Part shown: positions 17,526-26,721 of the stretch, piece by piece
How positions within the stretch are numbered: the stretch's first letter is position 1
How the letters are laid out: every line of letters starts with the position of its first letter
NCBI RefSeq assembly: GCF_900446255.1
Contig: NZ_UIGI01000001.1
Coordinates: 1,762,763-1,826,762 of the forward strand
Direction: 5' to 3'
Length of the DNA: 64,000 nt
From: Buttiauxella agrestis
GTDB taxonomy: Bacteria; Pseudomonadota; Gammaproteobacteria; Enterobacterales; Enterobacteriaceae
The notes under the pieces: generated by a model
What the model was told of the DNA's origin: nothing
The model's database searches: none
Seen by the model: only the letters and a program-made list of their open reading frames with translations
Position numbers and translations under genes: made by a program

Positions 17526-18554
17526 TTAAGCCGAGAGTTCTCTGCGGACGATTTCTGCGCCTGCACTTAAAGCACTCAACTTGCCTCGTGCTACCTGGCG
17601 AGGTAAAGGGGTCATGCCGCAGTTGGTGCTAGGATAGAGCTTGTCGGCGTCGACAAACTGTAGTGCTTTACGCAAAGTATTCGCGACTTCTTCTGGTGTC
17701 TCAATAATATGGGTTGCTACGTCAATGGCGCCGACCATGACTTTTTTCCCTCGAATGAGTTCAATGAGGTCCATTGGTACTCGAGAATTCTGACATTCCA
17801 GTGAAATTATATCGATGGCAGACGCCTGCAATTTGGGGAAAAACTCCTCATATTGCCGCCATTCCGAACCCAGCGTCTTTTTCCAGTCTGTATTGGCTTT
17901 GATGCCGTAACCGTAGCAAATATGTACGGCCGTTTCACATTTAAGCCCTTCAACGGCTCTTTCTAACGCAGCAATTCCCCAGTCATTCACCTCGTCAAAA
18001 AATACATTAAATGCAGGTTCATCAAACTGGATAATATCAACGCCAGCCGCCTCTAATTCTCTGGCTTCTTGATTAAGAATTTTGGCAAATTCCCAGGCGA
18101 GTTTCTCGCGGCTTTTATAATGGCTATCATAAAGCGTATCGATCATGGTCATCGGACCCGGCAACGCCCATTTAATGGGTTGCTTTGTTTGCTGACGTAA
18201 AAACTTAGCATCTTCAACGAAAACAGGCTTCTGGCGAGAAACAGGGCCAACAACAGTGGGTACACTCGCATCGTAGCGATTGCGAATTTTAACAATCTCA
18301 CGCTTCTCAAAATCAACGCCGCTGAGGTGTTCAATAAATGTCGTGACAAAGTGCTGACGCGTTTGCTCGCCGTCGCTGACGATATCAATCCCGGCATGTA
18401 GCTGATCTTCCAGGCACAAACGTAGAGCATCTTGTTTGCCCTCAACTAATTCATCACCTTGTAGTTTCCAGGGAGACCAAAGCGTTTCAGGTTGTGCAAG
18501 CCAGGACGGTTTAGGCAAACTGCCCGCAGTCGAAGTGGGTAATAATATTTTCAT
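17526..18554 (-). CDS. mesD: Folate-independent methionine synthase (core-MetE type)
   Basis: 342-residue protein corresponding to the C-terminal catalytic half of MetE without its folate-binding N-terminal half. It keeps the TIM-barrel and zinc-binding features: an early TAGSLPKP, DGEQTRQHF, FDEPAFNVF, HICYGYG (His and Cys ligands) and a late cysteine in PSTNCGMTPLP. Core-MetE proteins of the MesD type, found next to a DUF1852 protein (MesX), have been shown in Acinetobacter to make methionine without folate or vitamin B12. The gene lies 26 bases after mesX in the same direction. Confidence 0.87.
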   Translation of the reverse strand: MKILLPTSTAGSLPKPSWLAQPETLWSPWKLQGDELVEGKQDALRLCLEDQLHAGIDIVSDGEQTRQHFVTTFIEHLSGVDFEKREIVKIRNRYDASVPTVVGPVSRQKPVFVEDAKFLRQQTKQPIKWALPGPMTMIDTLYDSHYKSREKLAWEFAKILNQEARELEAAGVDIIQFDEPAFNVFFDEVNDWGIAALERAVEGLKCETAVHICYGYGIKANTDWKKTLGSEWRQYEEFFPKLQASAIDIISLECQNSRVPMDLIELIRGKKVMVGAIDVATHIIETPEEVANTLRKALQFVDADKLYPSTNCGMTPLPRQVARGKLSALSAGAEIVRRELSA

Positions 18555-18580
18555 AATAAATAACCTTAATTTTTTGATAA

Positions 18581-19558
18581 TCAGTGAGCGTAATTAGCAG
18601 ACCATTTTTCAAGAATAGTTTGGTATGGTTTGATGAAGTTCTCTTCTGTAAACTTTCCCTGCTCAATAGCTAGCTGGCTACGTTCTTCTCGATCATAAAC
18701 AATTTGAGTTAGTGAATAATCCTGTTGATTCAGGCTCGGTTGATAGATTTTACCGGCGGTAGAATTAGCATTGTAAATCTCAGGCCGATAAATTTTTTGG
18801 AAAGTCTCCATTGTACTAATAGTCCCGATCAGCTCAAGATTCGTATAGTCGCTCGTCAAATCGCCTGCAAAATAAAAGGCTAAGGGCGCAACGCTATTTG
18901 GTGGCATAAAATAGCGAGCCTGCAACCCCATTTTATTGAAATAGTGATCGGTCATGGACGACTCATCTTGCTGATATTCCACACCCAATACCGGATGATG
19001 ATTTTCAGTGCGATGATAAGTGTTTTTACTGGACACGCTCAGGCATATCACTGGTGATTTATTAAAGCGTTCCTTGTAAGCGCTTGAGTTAATAAAGCAT
19101 TTGAATAGATTTCCATGCAAATCACCAAAATTCTCTGGCGTGCTAAACCCGGCATTGTTCTTGTTGTGCTCTAACAGCAAGACGCTAAAGTCATAATCCC
19201 GGACGTAAGAGGAAAAATTATTCCCAACAATACCTTCAATACGCTCGTGAGTTTTTTGATCGACAATATTGGTTTTTAATATTTCAATCAATGGGAAGGT
19301 GTCGCCTTTACCTTCAACATCCATCTCCACGGAAATGATTTCAAGTTCGACGCCATAACGATCGCCTTGTGGATTATCCCAATGCGCCAGAGAATTGAAA
19401 CGGTCGTCAATCATTTTTAAGGTATTGCGCAAATTCTCCTGGCGCTTATGACCTCTGGCTAAATTAGCAAAGTTGGTCGTGATGCGCGTATTTTCGGATG
19501 GGTTGTAATTCTCATCGAAAGAAATGCTTTTAATCGTAAATTTAAATTCTGTATTCAT
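18581..19558 (-). CDS. mesX: MesX, DUF1852 partner of methionine synthase MesD
   Basis: 325-residue protein of the DUF1852 family, recognised from its N-terminus (FKFTIKSISFDENYNPSENTRITTNFANLARG) and from its constant partner, the core-MetE protein encoded downstream. In Acinetobacter MesX is needed together with MesD for methionine synthesis; the biochemical role, perhaps supply of the methyl donor, is unsettled. No domain of known chemistry is evident to me. The ATG at 19558 begins the conserved sequence; the ribosome-binding site is weak (AGGATACCC, rather far). An open frame extends 22 codons upstream. Confidence 0.86.
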   Translation of the reverse strand: MNTEFKFTIKSISFDENYNPSENTRITTNFANLARGHKRQENLRNTLKMIDDRFNSLAHWDNPQGDRYGVELEIISVEMDVEGKGDTFPLIEILKTNIVDQKTHERIEGIVGNNFSSYVRDYDFSVLLLEHNKNNAGFSTPENFGDLHGNLFKCFINSSAYKERFNKSPVICLSVSSKNTYHRTENHHPVLGVEYQQDESSMTDHYFNKMGLQARYFMPPNSVAPLAFYFAGDLTSDYTNLELIGTISTMETFQKIYRPEIYNANSTAGKIYQPSLNQQDYSLTQIVYDREERSQLAIEQGKFTEENFIKPYQTILEKWSANYAH

Positions 19559-19717
19559 CGCGATTGGGTATCCTAATTTCTGATAAGACCTGAATTTATT
19601 TTTTGCTTTTTCAGCATGACCCAATTTTCTTTTCAGGTTTCTTAACCAGTAGTCTTCATATTGTCTGTAACTGATTGCAGTAGGATATTTATGCCAGAGT
19701 CACTGATTGAGTAAAAG

Positions 19718-19750
19718 TGATTAAATTTCAGAGAACATGAGAGAATTTCA
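19718..19750 (-). promoter_or_regulatory. Tandem MetR-like boxes upstream of mesX
   Basis: Two 13-mers, TGAAATTTAATCA (19718-19730) and TGAAATTCTCTCA (19738-19750) on the minus strand, each match the MetR box TGAA-N5-TTCA with one mismatch. They are exactly 20 bp apart, two helical turns, 160-190 bp before the mesX start. The second lies inside a longer dyad, GAACATG (19733-19739) with CATGTTC (19749-19755). Binding by MetR is inference. Confidence 0.45.
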
Positions 19751-19807
19751 TGTTCAGGTGAACGCGTCCTGTTGGCAGAAGGTCAACCGCTGGCGACGAA
19801 AACGAAA

Positions 19808-19835
19808 AAGCCCGCTTAGTTTCCTAAGCGGGCTT
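19808..19835. terminator. Terminator of tRNA-Asn copy 1
   Basis: AAGCCCGCTTAG and CTAAGCGGGCTT form a 12-bp stem with a 4-base loop. On the minus strand a T-run follows, right after the tRNA 3' end. Confidence 0.85.
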
Positions 19836-19843
19836 CTTAAATT

Positions 19844-19919
19844 TGGCTCCTCTGACTGGACTCGAACCAGTGACATACGGATTAACAGTCCGCCGTTCTA
19901 CCGACTGAACTACAGAGGA
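19844..19919 (-). tRNA. tRNA-Asn (GUU)
   Basis: 76-nt tRNA on the minus strand. The acceptor arms TCCTCTG and CAGAGGA pair, the anticodon loop CTGTTAATC carries GTT, the T-arm has GGTTCGAGTCC, and CCA is encoded. Identical in sequence to copy 2 at 26722-26797 and to the enterobacterial asnT/U/V/W genes. Confidence 0.97.
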
Positions 19920-20108
19920 ATCGGTTAACGGGGCGCATATTAGCGATGCCATCATGGCTTGTCAAAGCCTGTCATCAACTCGCGGGTTCGTTTGCTGATA
20001 AAACAGACAAACGCGGCGTTTCACGCGTGCAGACAGTTCTTTACAGCACATTTGTTGCCAAACCGGCACGACTGGCTAAGATATGCGGTTCAATGACGCG
20101 AGGGTTTC

Positions 20109-20474
20109 ATGCTTAAACGGCAGCAGTTGGCAAAGTGGTTTTTATTTCTGGCATGTCTGGTGGTGCTTGTCTGCACGGCCCAGCGCATGGCGGGAATGCA
20201 CGCCTTGCAAATGAAAATCGCCGAAAACGTCATGCTCTCGCAAAATAGTGTCTCTGACATTGATGAAGCCGCGTCAGTGACGCCGTGCGAATTAAGCGCA
20301 AAATCATTGCTTGCCGCACCTCCTGTTTTGTTCGAAGGCGCGCTGTTTGTTTTCAGTCTGCTCCTCACACTTCTTGCGCCACTGCTGGCGACATCTTCCT
20401 CCGTCACACCGGTTCGGGAGTTTTCCTCGCCCACGCTCCGGGTACATCTGCGATTCTGCGTCTTCCGTGAATGA
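20109..20474 (+). CDS. scsA: Suppressor of copper sensitivity protein ScsA
   Basis: 121-residue protein that heads the scs operon, as in Salmonella. It has an N-terminal membrane segment (WFLFLACLVVLVCTAQ) and a second hydrophobic region near residues 78-96, so it is probably membrane-bound. Its biochemical role is poorly known. The identity rests on size, position before scsBCD, and the shared hydrophobic layout. Confidence 0.82.
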   Translation: MLKRQQLAKWFLFLACLVVLVCTAQRMAGMHALQMKIAENVMLSQNSVSDIDEAASVTPCELSAKSLLAAPPVLFEGALFVFSLLLTLLAPLLATSSSVTPVREFSSPTLRVHLRFCVFRE

Positions 20475-20523
20475 AACGTCGGCTGTTTAACACAGTTCGA
20501 TAATTCATATACGGAGAAAAAAT

Positions 20524-22407
20524 ATGTTGAGTCTTTTCAGGCAGGCGTTGCTCTGTCTTTTATTGCTATGGCACCCATTTTCATGGGCGGCGCAGGCAGG
20601 CTGGCTTCAGTCTGCTGAGAATGATCATGCCAGCGTCAGGTTACGTGCGGATACCTCCGGGGCTGGGAAAACCCAGTTTTTACTGGATGTAAAACTCGAA
20701 GAGGGCTGGAAAACATACTGGCGATCGCCCGGCGACGGCGGTGTCGCGCCGACGATTAGCTGGCACGAGCCGGTAAAATCGGCCCAGTGGTTTTGGCCTG
20801 TTCCACAGCGTTTTGATGTGGGCGGAATCACCACCCAGGGTTATCACAATGAAGTGAGCATTCCGATGCGGCTAGACGGCGAAATCCCGGCGAAAATTGC
20901 TGGCGTGTTGACGCTCTCGACCTGCAAAGATGTTTGCCTGCTGACGGATTACCCTTTTGAAATCACCCCCACTCAAGGTGATGCGACATTTACACATGAC
21001 TACGCACAAGCGATGGGTAAAGTCCCGCTTGCCGACGGGCTGACGGACAATCTGATTGCCGGATATCACAATGCTGAACTGGTGGTGCAGGCCACTCGCG
21101 CGGCTGGCTGGCAGAAACCCGAACTATTTCTCGATATGCCGGAAGACGCCAGTTTTGGGAAGCCAAAGTATCGTGTAGATGGCGAAAAGCTGTGGGCAAC
21201 GATACCGGTGAGCGATGGCTGGGATGGCGCCGGGCCAGATCTGCGCGGGCGTCATCTTTCACTGGTTATCGCTGATAACGGTGTTGCACAGCAAAGCCAG
21301 GTTACGATAGCCGATGCGCCAGTTACGCCACCTGCCAGTGGCGATTTTGTGTTGTGGCAGGTTTTGCTGTTGGCGTTGCTGGGCGGTTTTATTCTCAACC
21401 TGATGCCTTGCGTTCTGCCGGTTTTGGGGATGAAACTCGGCTCGGTATTGCTGGCGGATAAGCAGGATCAACGCGTGATCCGCAAGCAATTCCTCGCCTC
21501 GTTTGCCGGGATTATGGTTTCGTTTATGGCGCTGGCATTGTTAATGACGGTACTGCGTTTGACGAATCAGGCTGTGGGCTGGGGCATTCAGTTCCAGAAT
21601 GTCTGGTTTATCGGCTTTATGGCCGCCGTGATGCTGATTTTTAGCGCCAACCTGTTTGGGCTGTTCGAGTTCCGACTTTCATCTAATGTCACCACCAAAC
21701 TTGCGACTCACGGTGGCAAGGGCATCAGCGGTCATTTCTGGCAGGGCGCACTGGCGACGTTACTGGCGACGCCGTGTAGCGCACCGTTCCTTGGCACTGC
21801 CGTCGCCGTTGCGCTGGGGGCATCGCTGCCTACGCTTTGGGGGATCTTCCTCGCGCTTGGCGTAGGCATGAGCTTGCCGTGGCTGTTAATTGCCGCCCGC
21901 CCATCGCTTGCATTACGCCTGCCTAAACCTGGACGCTGGATGAACTGGCTGCGCCGGATACTGGCAGTGATGATGCTTGGCTCGGCGTTGTGGCTGGTGA
22001 GTCTGTTATCCGTGCATTTTGGCTCATCGACAAAACCCGCAGCGCAAGAAAATATCCCCTGGCAGCCGCTCACTGAACAGGCGATTACGGACGCGCTGGC
22101 GCAAAATAAACGCGTGTTTATTGATGTCACCGCAGACTGGTGCATTACCTGCAAAATTAATAAGTTAAACGTACTTTCCCGTGACGACGTGCAGGCGGCA
22201 TTGCAGCAACCTGATGTGGTTGCGCTGCGCGGTGACTGGACGCTCCCTTCAAAAGATATCACTGCATTTCTCAAACAGCGCGGGCAGGCCGGGGTGCCGT
22301 ACAACCAGATTTATGGTCCCGCATTCCCCGAAGGAAAACCGCTGCCAACACTGCTGACGCGTGACGCTGTGCTCAATACGCTAAACGATGCGAAAGGAAT
22401 GAAATAA
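20524..22407 (+). CDS. scsB: Membrane thiol-disulfide reductase ScsB (DsbD-like)
   Basis: 627-residue inner membrane protein that moves reducing power from cytoplasmic thioredoxin to periplasmic partners, chiefly ScsC. After a signal sequence, an N-terminal periplasmic domain contains STCKDVCLLTDYPF with a CxxxC pair (near residue 137). Membrane segments carry the DsbD-type cysteines in NLMPCVLP and ATPCSAPF. The C-terminal thioredoxin-like domain has DWCITCK. The start follows GGAG. The TAA overlaps the scsC ATG by one base. Confidence 0.92.
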   Translation: MLSLFRQALLCLLLLWHPFSWAAQAGWLQSAENDHASVRLRADTSGAGKTQFLLDVKLEEGWKTYWRSPGDGGVAPTISWHEPVKSAQWFWPVPQRFDVGGITTQGYHNEVSIPMRLDGEIPAKIAGVLTLSTCKDVCLLTDYPFEITPTQGDATFTHDYAQAMGKVPLADGLTDNLIAGYHNAELVVQATRAAGWQKPELFLDMPEDASFGKPKYRVDGEKLWATIPVSDGWDGAGPDLRGRHLSLVIADNGVAQQSQVTIADAPVTPPASGDFVLWQVLLLALLGGFILNLMPCVLPVLGMKLGSVLLADKQDQRVIRKQFLASFAGIMVSFMALALLMTVLRLTNQAVGWGIQFQNVWFIGFMAAVMLIFSANLFGLFEFRLSSNVTTKLATHGGKGISGHFWQGALATLLATPCSAPFLGTAVAVALGASLPTLWGIFLALGVGMSLPWLLIAARPSLALRLPKPGRWMNWLRRILAVMMLGSALWLVSLLSVHFGSSTKPAAQENIPWQPLTEQAITDALAQNKRVFIDVTADWCITCKINKLNVLSRDDVQAALQQPDVVALRGDWTLPSKDITAFLKQRGQAGVPYNQIYGPAFPEGKPLPTLLTRDAVLNTLNDAKGMK

Positions 22408-23018
22408 TGAAAATGATCATGACGATGCTGCTGTTAGTGGCAGCGACTTTTGGCGCGAATGCCGCAGAGCCAACGAATGAAGAGCAAGTGCAACAAATGA
22501 TTTATCAGGCGTTGTATCACGATCCTGCCAGCCCACGGATTGGGGCGGCATCCCCGAAACTCACTATTATTTCATTCACGGATTACAACTGCCCATATTG
22601 CAAAAAGTTTGACCCGATGCTGGAGAAAATTGTTGAGAAATACCCTGATGTTGCAGTCATTTTCAAGCTGCTGCCGTTTCGTGGTGAATCGTCTTCTCTG
22701 GCATCCCGCGTGGCGTTGACGACCTGGCGTGAGCATCCGCAGCAGTTCCTGGCTTTGCACCACAGTTTGATGTCGAAAACCGGGAATCACACCGCCGCCA
22801 CCATTGATGCGGCGGTGGCTAAAAGCGGTGCAACAGCGGTCAAGCCTGATGAACTGAGCCGGGAAACGCTGAATCTCAATCTGCAACTGGCGCGTGTGGT
22901 TGGGGTTCAGGGCACGCCGGCAACTCTGGTTGGCGATACGCTGCTGGCCGGCGCTGTGCCGTGGGACTCACTTGAGGAACTGGTGAAAGAAAAACGGGAA
23001 CAGGCCAATGAAAAGTAA
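22407..23018 (+). CDS. scsC: Periplasmic disulfide isomerase-like protein ScsC
   Basis: 203-residue secreted thioredoxin-fold protein of the DsbA/DsbG type. The signal peptide (to about ANAAE, residue 20) is followed by SFTDYNCPYCKKF with a CPYC active site near residue 68 and the cis-proline loop GVQGTPATLV near residue 170. In Salmonella and Proteus ScsC works with ScsB in copper and redox stress tolerance. It overlaps scsD by 11 bases. Confidence 0.92.
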   Translation: MKMIMTMLLLVAATFGANAAEPTNEEQVQQMIYQALYHDPASPRIGAASPKLTIISFTDYNCPYCKKFDPMLEKIVEKYPDVAVIFKLLPFRGESSSLASRVALTTWREHPQQFLALHHSLMSKTGNHTAATIDAAVAKSGATAVKPDELSRETLNLNLQLARVVGVQGTPATLVGDTLLAGAVPWDSLEELVKEKREQANEK

Positions 23019-23511
23019 GCTCAGGCGTTGGGGGAAAGAAGCGCTGGTGATGGTGGTGATTTTTATCACCATCGTGGTGCTGATGGATTTGTGGCGGGCG
23101 CCAAAGATGCCCTCAACCTTTGACAGCACGCCGCTTCATACGCTGGATGGCAATTCCGTGACGTTAAGTACATTAAGCGAAGAACGCCCGCTGTTACTCT
23201 ACTTTTGGGCCAGTTGGTGCGGCGTTTGCCGTTACACAACGCCTTCGGTCACGCAGTTGGCGGAGGAGGGCGAAAACGTCATGACTATCGCACTGCGCTC
23301 CGGTGCGGCCGTCGATGTTTCGCGCTGGCTTGAGCAGAAAAAAGTTCAGCTGCCGGTAGTGAATGACGCTTCTGGCGAGCTATCCCGCAACTGGCAGATT
23401 GGCGTCACACCGACATTGGTGGTGCTATATAAAGGTGAAGTGGTTTCTTCGACTACCGGCTGGACAACGTATTGGGGAATGAAGGCGCGGCTTTGGTGGG
23501 CGGCCTTTTGA
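23008..23511 (+). CDS. scsD: Membrane-tethered thioredoxin-like protein ScsD
   Basis: 167-residue thioredoxin-like protein with one N-terminal membrane anchor (residues 12-28) and a periplasmic domain with WASWCGVCRYTTP (WCGVC active site) and the cis-proline loop GVTPTLVV. It belongs to the TlpA-like group. Last gene of scsABCD; its stop lies only ten bases before the NtrC-like site of nac. Confidence 0.9.
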   Translation: MKSKLRRWGKEALVMVVIFITIVVLMDLWRAPKMPSTFDSTPLHTLDGNSVTLSTLSEERPLLLYFWASWCGVCRYTTPSVTQLAEEGENVMTIALRSGAAVDVSRWLEQKKVQLPVVNDASGELSRNWQIGVTPTLVVLYKGEVVSSTTGWTTYWGMKARLWWAAF

Positions 23512-23520
23512 TCCTGTGAA

Positions 23521-23545
23521 TTTGCGCACCGTAATGGTGCGCAAA
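23521..23545. promoter_or_regulatory. NtrC binding site upstream of nac
   Basis: TTTGCGCACC and GGTGCGCAAA are perfect 10-bp arms around GTAAT. The core GCACC-N5-GGTGC is the NtrC (NRI) consensus. It is about 115 bp upstream of the sigma-54 promoter of nac, a typical enhancer distance. It could also serve as the end of the scs transcript, but it has no T-run. Confidence 0.82.
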
Positions 23546-23659
23546 TACCTCTTATGGGGCATAAGAGAACCGCTGTTTCAATCCCATTTTTCTCGTTATT
23601 AAATCACTTTCTCTTATTATCCAGCTTGTTAGCGCATCTGGTCGGATGTTTCTCAAAAG

Positions 23660-23675
23660 TGGCAAGCATATTGCA
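23660..23675 (+). promoter_or_regulatory. Sigma-54 promoter of nac
   Basis: TGGCAAGCATATTGCA has GG at 23661-23662 and GC at 23673-23674 with exactly ten bases between, the -24/-12 layout. It lies 57 bases before the nac start. Nac is known to be sigma-54 and NtrC dependent. Confidence 0.88.
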
Positions 23676-23732
23676 ATTCTTAGAGAGACATCACTGCCGA
23701 GACTGGCGTTGGCATTCCGTGTAGGAGGCAAA

Positions 23733-24650
23733 ATGAATTTAAGACGACTGAAGTACTTCGTAAAAATCGTCGATATTGGTAGCCTGACTCAGGCCGCAGA
23801 AGTGCTGCATATTGCGCAGCCCGCGCTGAGTCAACAGGTCGCTACCCTTGAAGGTGAAATGGATCAGCAGCTGTTAATTCGCACCAAACGCGGCGTAACG
23901 CCAACAGAAGCAGGGAAAATCCTGTATACCCATGCGCGGACCATTCTGCGCCAGTGCGAACAGGCGCAGCTTGCCGTTTGCAATGTGGGCCAAACTTTAG
24001 GCGGGCAGGTTTCTATCGGACTTGCGCCTGGCACTGCGGCTTCATCTATCACCATGCCTCTATTACAGGCAGTACGTGCGGAATTACCCGACGTACTGGT
24101 CTATCTGCATGAGAACAGTAGTTCTGTCCTGAATGACAAGCTGTTAAGCGGCCAGCTTGACATGGCGGTCTTGTATGACCGTTCTCCAACGGCGGGCATC
24201 ACCAGCCAACCGTTACTCAAAGAGGAGTTGTTTCTTGTCGGCACCCGCGACTGTCCAGGTCAGACAGTCGATCTCGCTGCGGTGGCCGAAATGAACCTAT
24301 TCCTGCCGCGTGACTACAGCGCTGTGCGTAAACGGGTTGATGAAGCGTTTTCGCTGCGCCGCCTGACGGCAAAAATTACCGGTGAGATTGATTCTATTTC
24401 GACGCTGACCGCCGCGATTGCCAGTGGCATGGGCGTGACCGTGTTGCCAGAGTCCGCCGCGCGATCGCTTGTGAGTTCGGCAAATGGCTGGATGGCGCGG
24501 ATCACCAGCCCGTCGTTGAATTTACCGCTTTCGGTTAATGTGTCCGCCCGCACGTCGTTATCGCCGCAAGCGCAGGCCGTTAAAGACATTTTAATGTCGC
24601 TGGTGGTTCGTCCGACGCAGGAAAGCCGCGAGTTGTTACTGGTCGGCTAA
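23733..24650 (+). CDS. nac: LysR-type nitrogen assimilation regulator Nac
   Basis: 305-residue LysR-type regulator that, under nitrogen limitation, links NtrC control to sigma-70 promoters. The N-terminal winged helix (LRRLKYFVKIVDIGSLTQAAEVLHIAQPALSQQVATLEGE) is near identical to enterobacterial Nac, followed by the effector-like domain. The start at 23733 gives the standard Nac length and has GTAGGAGG upstream; the open frame extends to 23646 but begins within the promoter. Downstream cbl is in the same direction. Confidence 0.93.
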   Translation: MNLRRLKYFVKIVDIGSLTQAAEVLHIAQPALSQQVATLEGEMDQQLLIRTKRGVTPTEAGKILYTHARTILRQCEQAQLAVCNVGQTLGGQVSIGLAPGTAASSITMPLLQAVRAELPDVLVYLHENSSSVLNDKLLSGQLDMAVLYDRSPTAGITSQPLLKEELFLVGTRDCPGQTVDLAAVAEMNLFLPRDYSAVRKRVDEAFSLRRLTAKITGEIDSISTLTAAIASGMGVTVLPESAARSLVSSANGWMARITSPSLNLPLSVNVSARTSLSPQAQAVKDILMSLVVRPTQESRELLLVG

Positions 24651-24755
24651 TTAGGCTTATGTCTAAATCGAATAAGTTGCTGGTTTTTATTATTTGTTAT
24701 ATCCGGGTTGCCACTTTAACAATAGTGTAAAGAACGGTCATGCCCCGGGGGCAAT

Positions 24756-25700
24756 GTGAACTTCCAGCAACTTAAAATTATCCGCGAAGCGGCACGGCGG
24801 GACTACAATCTCACCGAAGTCGCTAATATGCTTTTCACTTCGCAATCGGGCGTCAGCCGTCATATTCGTGAGCTGGAAGAAGAACTCGGTATCGAGATTT
24901 TCATCCGTCGGGGCAAGCGTTTATTAGGCATGACGGAACCGGGCAAAGCACTGCTGGTGATTGCGGAACGCATCCTCAATGAAGCCAGCAACGTGCGCCG
25001 CCTGGCCGATGTCTTTACTAATGACGCCAGCGGCGTGCTCACGATTGCCACTACCCATACCCAGGCGCGTTACAGCTTACCGTCGGTGATTAAATCTTTC
25101 AGAGCGCTGTTTCCAGAAGTGCGGCTTGAGCTGATTCAGGGAACGCCGCAGGAAATAGAAACGCTTTTGCATAACGGTACGGCAGATATTGGCATTGCCA
25201 GTGAGCGCCTGAGCACCGATCCTTTAGTTGTCGCTTATCCCTGGTTTCGTTGGTATCACACGTTGCTGGTGCCGCGCGGCCATCCATTGATTCATGCTAA
25301 TCCTCTTACGCTAGACGATATCAGCCGCTGGCCGATTATTACCTATCGCCAGGGGATCACCGGACGAGCGCGCATAGACGAGGCTTTTTCTCGCCGGGGT
25401 TTAACGCCCGATATCGTTTTGAGCGCGCAGGATTCCGACGTGGTGAAAACTTACGTTGAGCTGGGATTGGGCATCGGTCTGGTGGCGTTTCAGGCAAGCG
25501 GCGATGACGGGGAGTTAGTCAGGCTCGACACCCGGCATTTGTTTGATGCCAACACGGTATGGTTGGGCCTCAAACGTGGGCAGTTGCAGCGCAATTACGT
25601 CTGGCGTTTTATCGAGTTATGTAACCCGGAGCTTTCCGTTGCCGATATTAAACGCCTTGCGCTCGAGCCAGAAGAAACGGTACTGGATTATGAAATCTGA
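24756..25700 (+). CDS. cbl: LysR-type sulfur regulator Cbl
   Basis: 314-residue LysR-type regulator, paralogue of CysB, that activates sulfonate-sulfur genes (ssu, tau) when sulfate is scarce. The N-terminus MNFQQLKIIREAARRDYNLTEVANMLFTSQSGVSRHI is typical. It starts at GTG 24756; a nearby ATG at 24754 is out of frame. It follows nac by 105 bases, as in E. coli, and may be read in part from the nac promoter. Confidence 0.94.
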   Translation: MNFQQLKIIREAARRDYNLTEVANMLFTSQSGVSRHIRELEEELGIEIFIRRGKRLLGMTEPGKALLVIAERILNEASNVRRLADVFTNDASGVLTIATTHTQARYSLPSVIKSFRALFPEVRLELIQGTPQEIETLLHNGTADIGIASERLSTDPLVVAYPWFRWYHTLLVPRGHPLIHANPLTLDDISRWPIITYRQGITGRARIDEAFSRRGLTPDIVLSAQDSDVVKTYVELGLGIGLVAFQASGDDGELVRLDTRHLFDANTVWLGLKRGQLQRNYVWRFIELCNPELSVADIKRLALEPEETVLDYEI

Positions 25701-25761
25701 CGAAAGCTTAACGGAGGGTTATATTTAACCTATACACATCACGTCAGATACCAGGGAAATT

Positions 25762-26676
25762 ATGATCCGTTTGTCCTCGCTTGCCCTGGTGCTTGCTGCC
25801 GTTACTCATAGCGCACTGGCGGTGACCTATATGCTTCCGCCAGAGGGTAGCCGCCTGGTCGGGGCACCGTTGACCATCTCCGTTCCGGAAGGGAATACTC
25901 AGCCGCTGGAGTATTTTGCTGCGCTTTACGGACAGGGTTTTAGCAATATGCTGGAGGCTAATCCAGGTGTTGATCCTTTCCTGCCAAAAGCCGGAACTCA
26001 GTTGACCATTCCGCAGCAAATGATTCTGCCGGATACCGTCCGCCAGGGCATCGTGATTAACGTCGCTGAAATGCGGCTTTACTACTACCCGGAAGAGAGC
26101 AACACGGTGGAGATTTTGCCGATTGGTATAGGTCAGGCCGGGCGCGAAACTCCGCGTAACTGGGTGACGAGAGTGGAGCGTAAGCAGGAAGCTCCCGCCT
26201 GGACACCAACCGCGAATACCCGACGCGAGTATGCGAAAGAGGGCAAAACCCTGCCAGCATTCGTGCCGCCGGGCGAAGATAACCCGATGGGGCTATATGC
26301 GATTTATATCGGCAAGCTGTACGCCATTCACGGTACTAACGCCAACTTTGGTATCGGCCTGCGTGTGAGTCAGGGCTGCATTCGTCTGCGTAAAGACGAC
26401 ATTAAATATCTGTTTGATAATGTCCCGGTAGGGACGCGGGTGCAGCTGATTGACCAGCCGGTGAAAACAACCGTCGAGCCAGACGGGCGGAGCTGGCTGG
26501 AAGTACATGAGCCGTTGTCGCGTAACCGCGCGGAGTATGAGTCTGACAAAAAAGTTCCGCTGCCAATGACGTCGGCATTGAACAATGTCACGCAAGGTTC
26601 TGGCGTGGATGCCAGCGTGGTGAGTGCAGCACTGACCCGCCGTTCCGGAATGCCGGTGCTGATTAGTTCTGAATGA
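25762..26676 (+). CDS. ldtA: L,D-transpeptidase LdtA (ErfK)
   Basis: 304-residue periplasmic L,D-transpeptidase that attaches Braun lipoprotein to peptidoglycan. It has a signal peptide ([20 protein letters not shown]), a LysM-like region ([33 protein letters not shown], residues 50-95) and a YkuD catalytic domain with HGTN (about 192) and SQGCIRL (about 208) holding the active cysteine. The stop is ten bases before the bidirectional terminator shared with the convergent tRNA-Asn. Confidence 0.92.
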   Translation: MIRLSSLALVLAAVTHSALAVTYMLPPEGSRLVGAPLTISVPEGNTQPLEYFAALYGQGFSNMLEANPGVDPFLPKAGTQLTIPQQMILPDTVRQGIVINVAEMRLYYYPEESNTVEILPIGIGQAGRETPRNWVTRVERKQEAPAWTPTANTRREYAKEGKTLPAFVPPGEDNPMGLYAIYIGKLYAIHGTNANFGIGLRVSQGCIRLRKDDIKYLFDNVPVGTRVQLIDQPVKTTVEPDGRSWLEVHEPLSRNRAEYESDKKVPLPMTSALNNVTQGSGVDASVVSAALTRRSGMPVLISSE

Positions 26677-26685
26677 GAAAGCAAA

Positions 26686-26713
26686 AAGCCCGCTTAGTTT
26701 CCTAAGCGGGCTT
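26686..26713. terminator. Terminator shared by ldtA and tRNA-Asn copy 2
   Basis: The same 12-bp stem (AAGCCCGCTTAG/CTAAGCGGGCTT) as at 19808. It lies between converging ldtA and tRNA-Asn, and its A- and T-rich flanks would serve both strands. Confidence 0.85.
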
Positions 26714-26721
26714 CTTAAATT

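Larger units (their letters stand above)
19805..19923. repeat. 119-bp direct repeat, copy 1 (tRNA-Asn plus terminator)
   Basis: This segment is identical to 26683-26801 and contains the tRNA-Asn gene and its terminator in the same orientation. Sequence outside the unit is unrelated. The pair brackets scsABCD, nac, cbl and ldtA. Confidence 0.9.
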
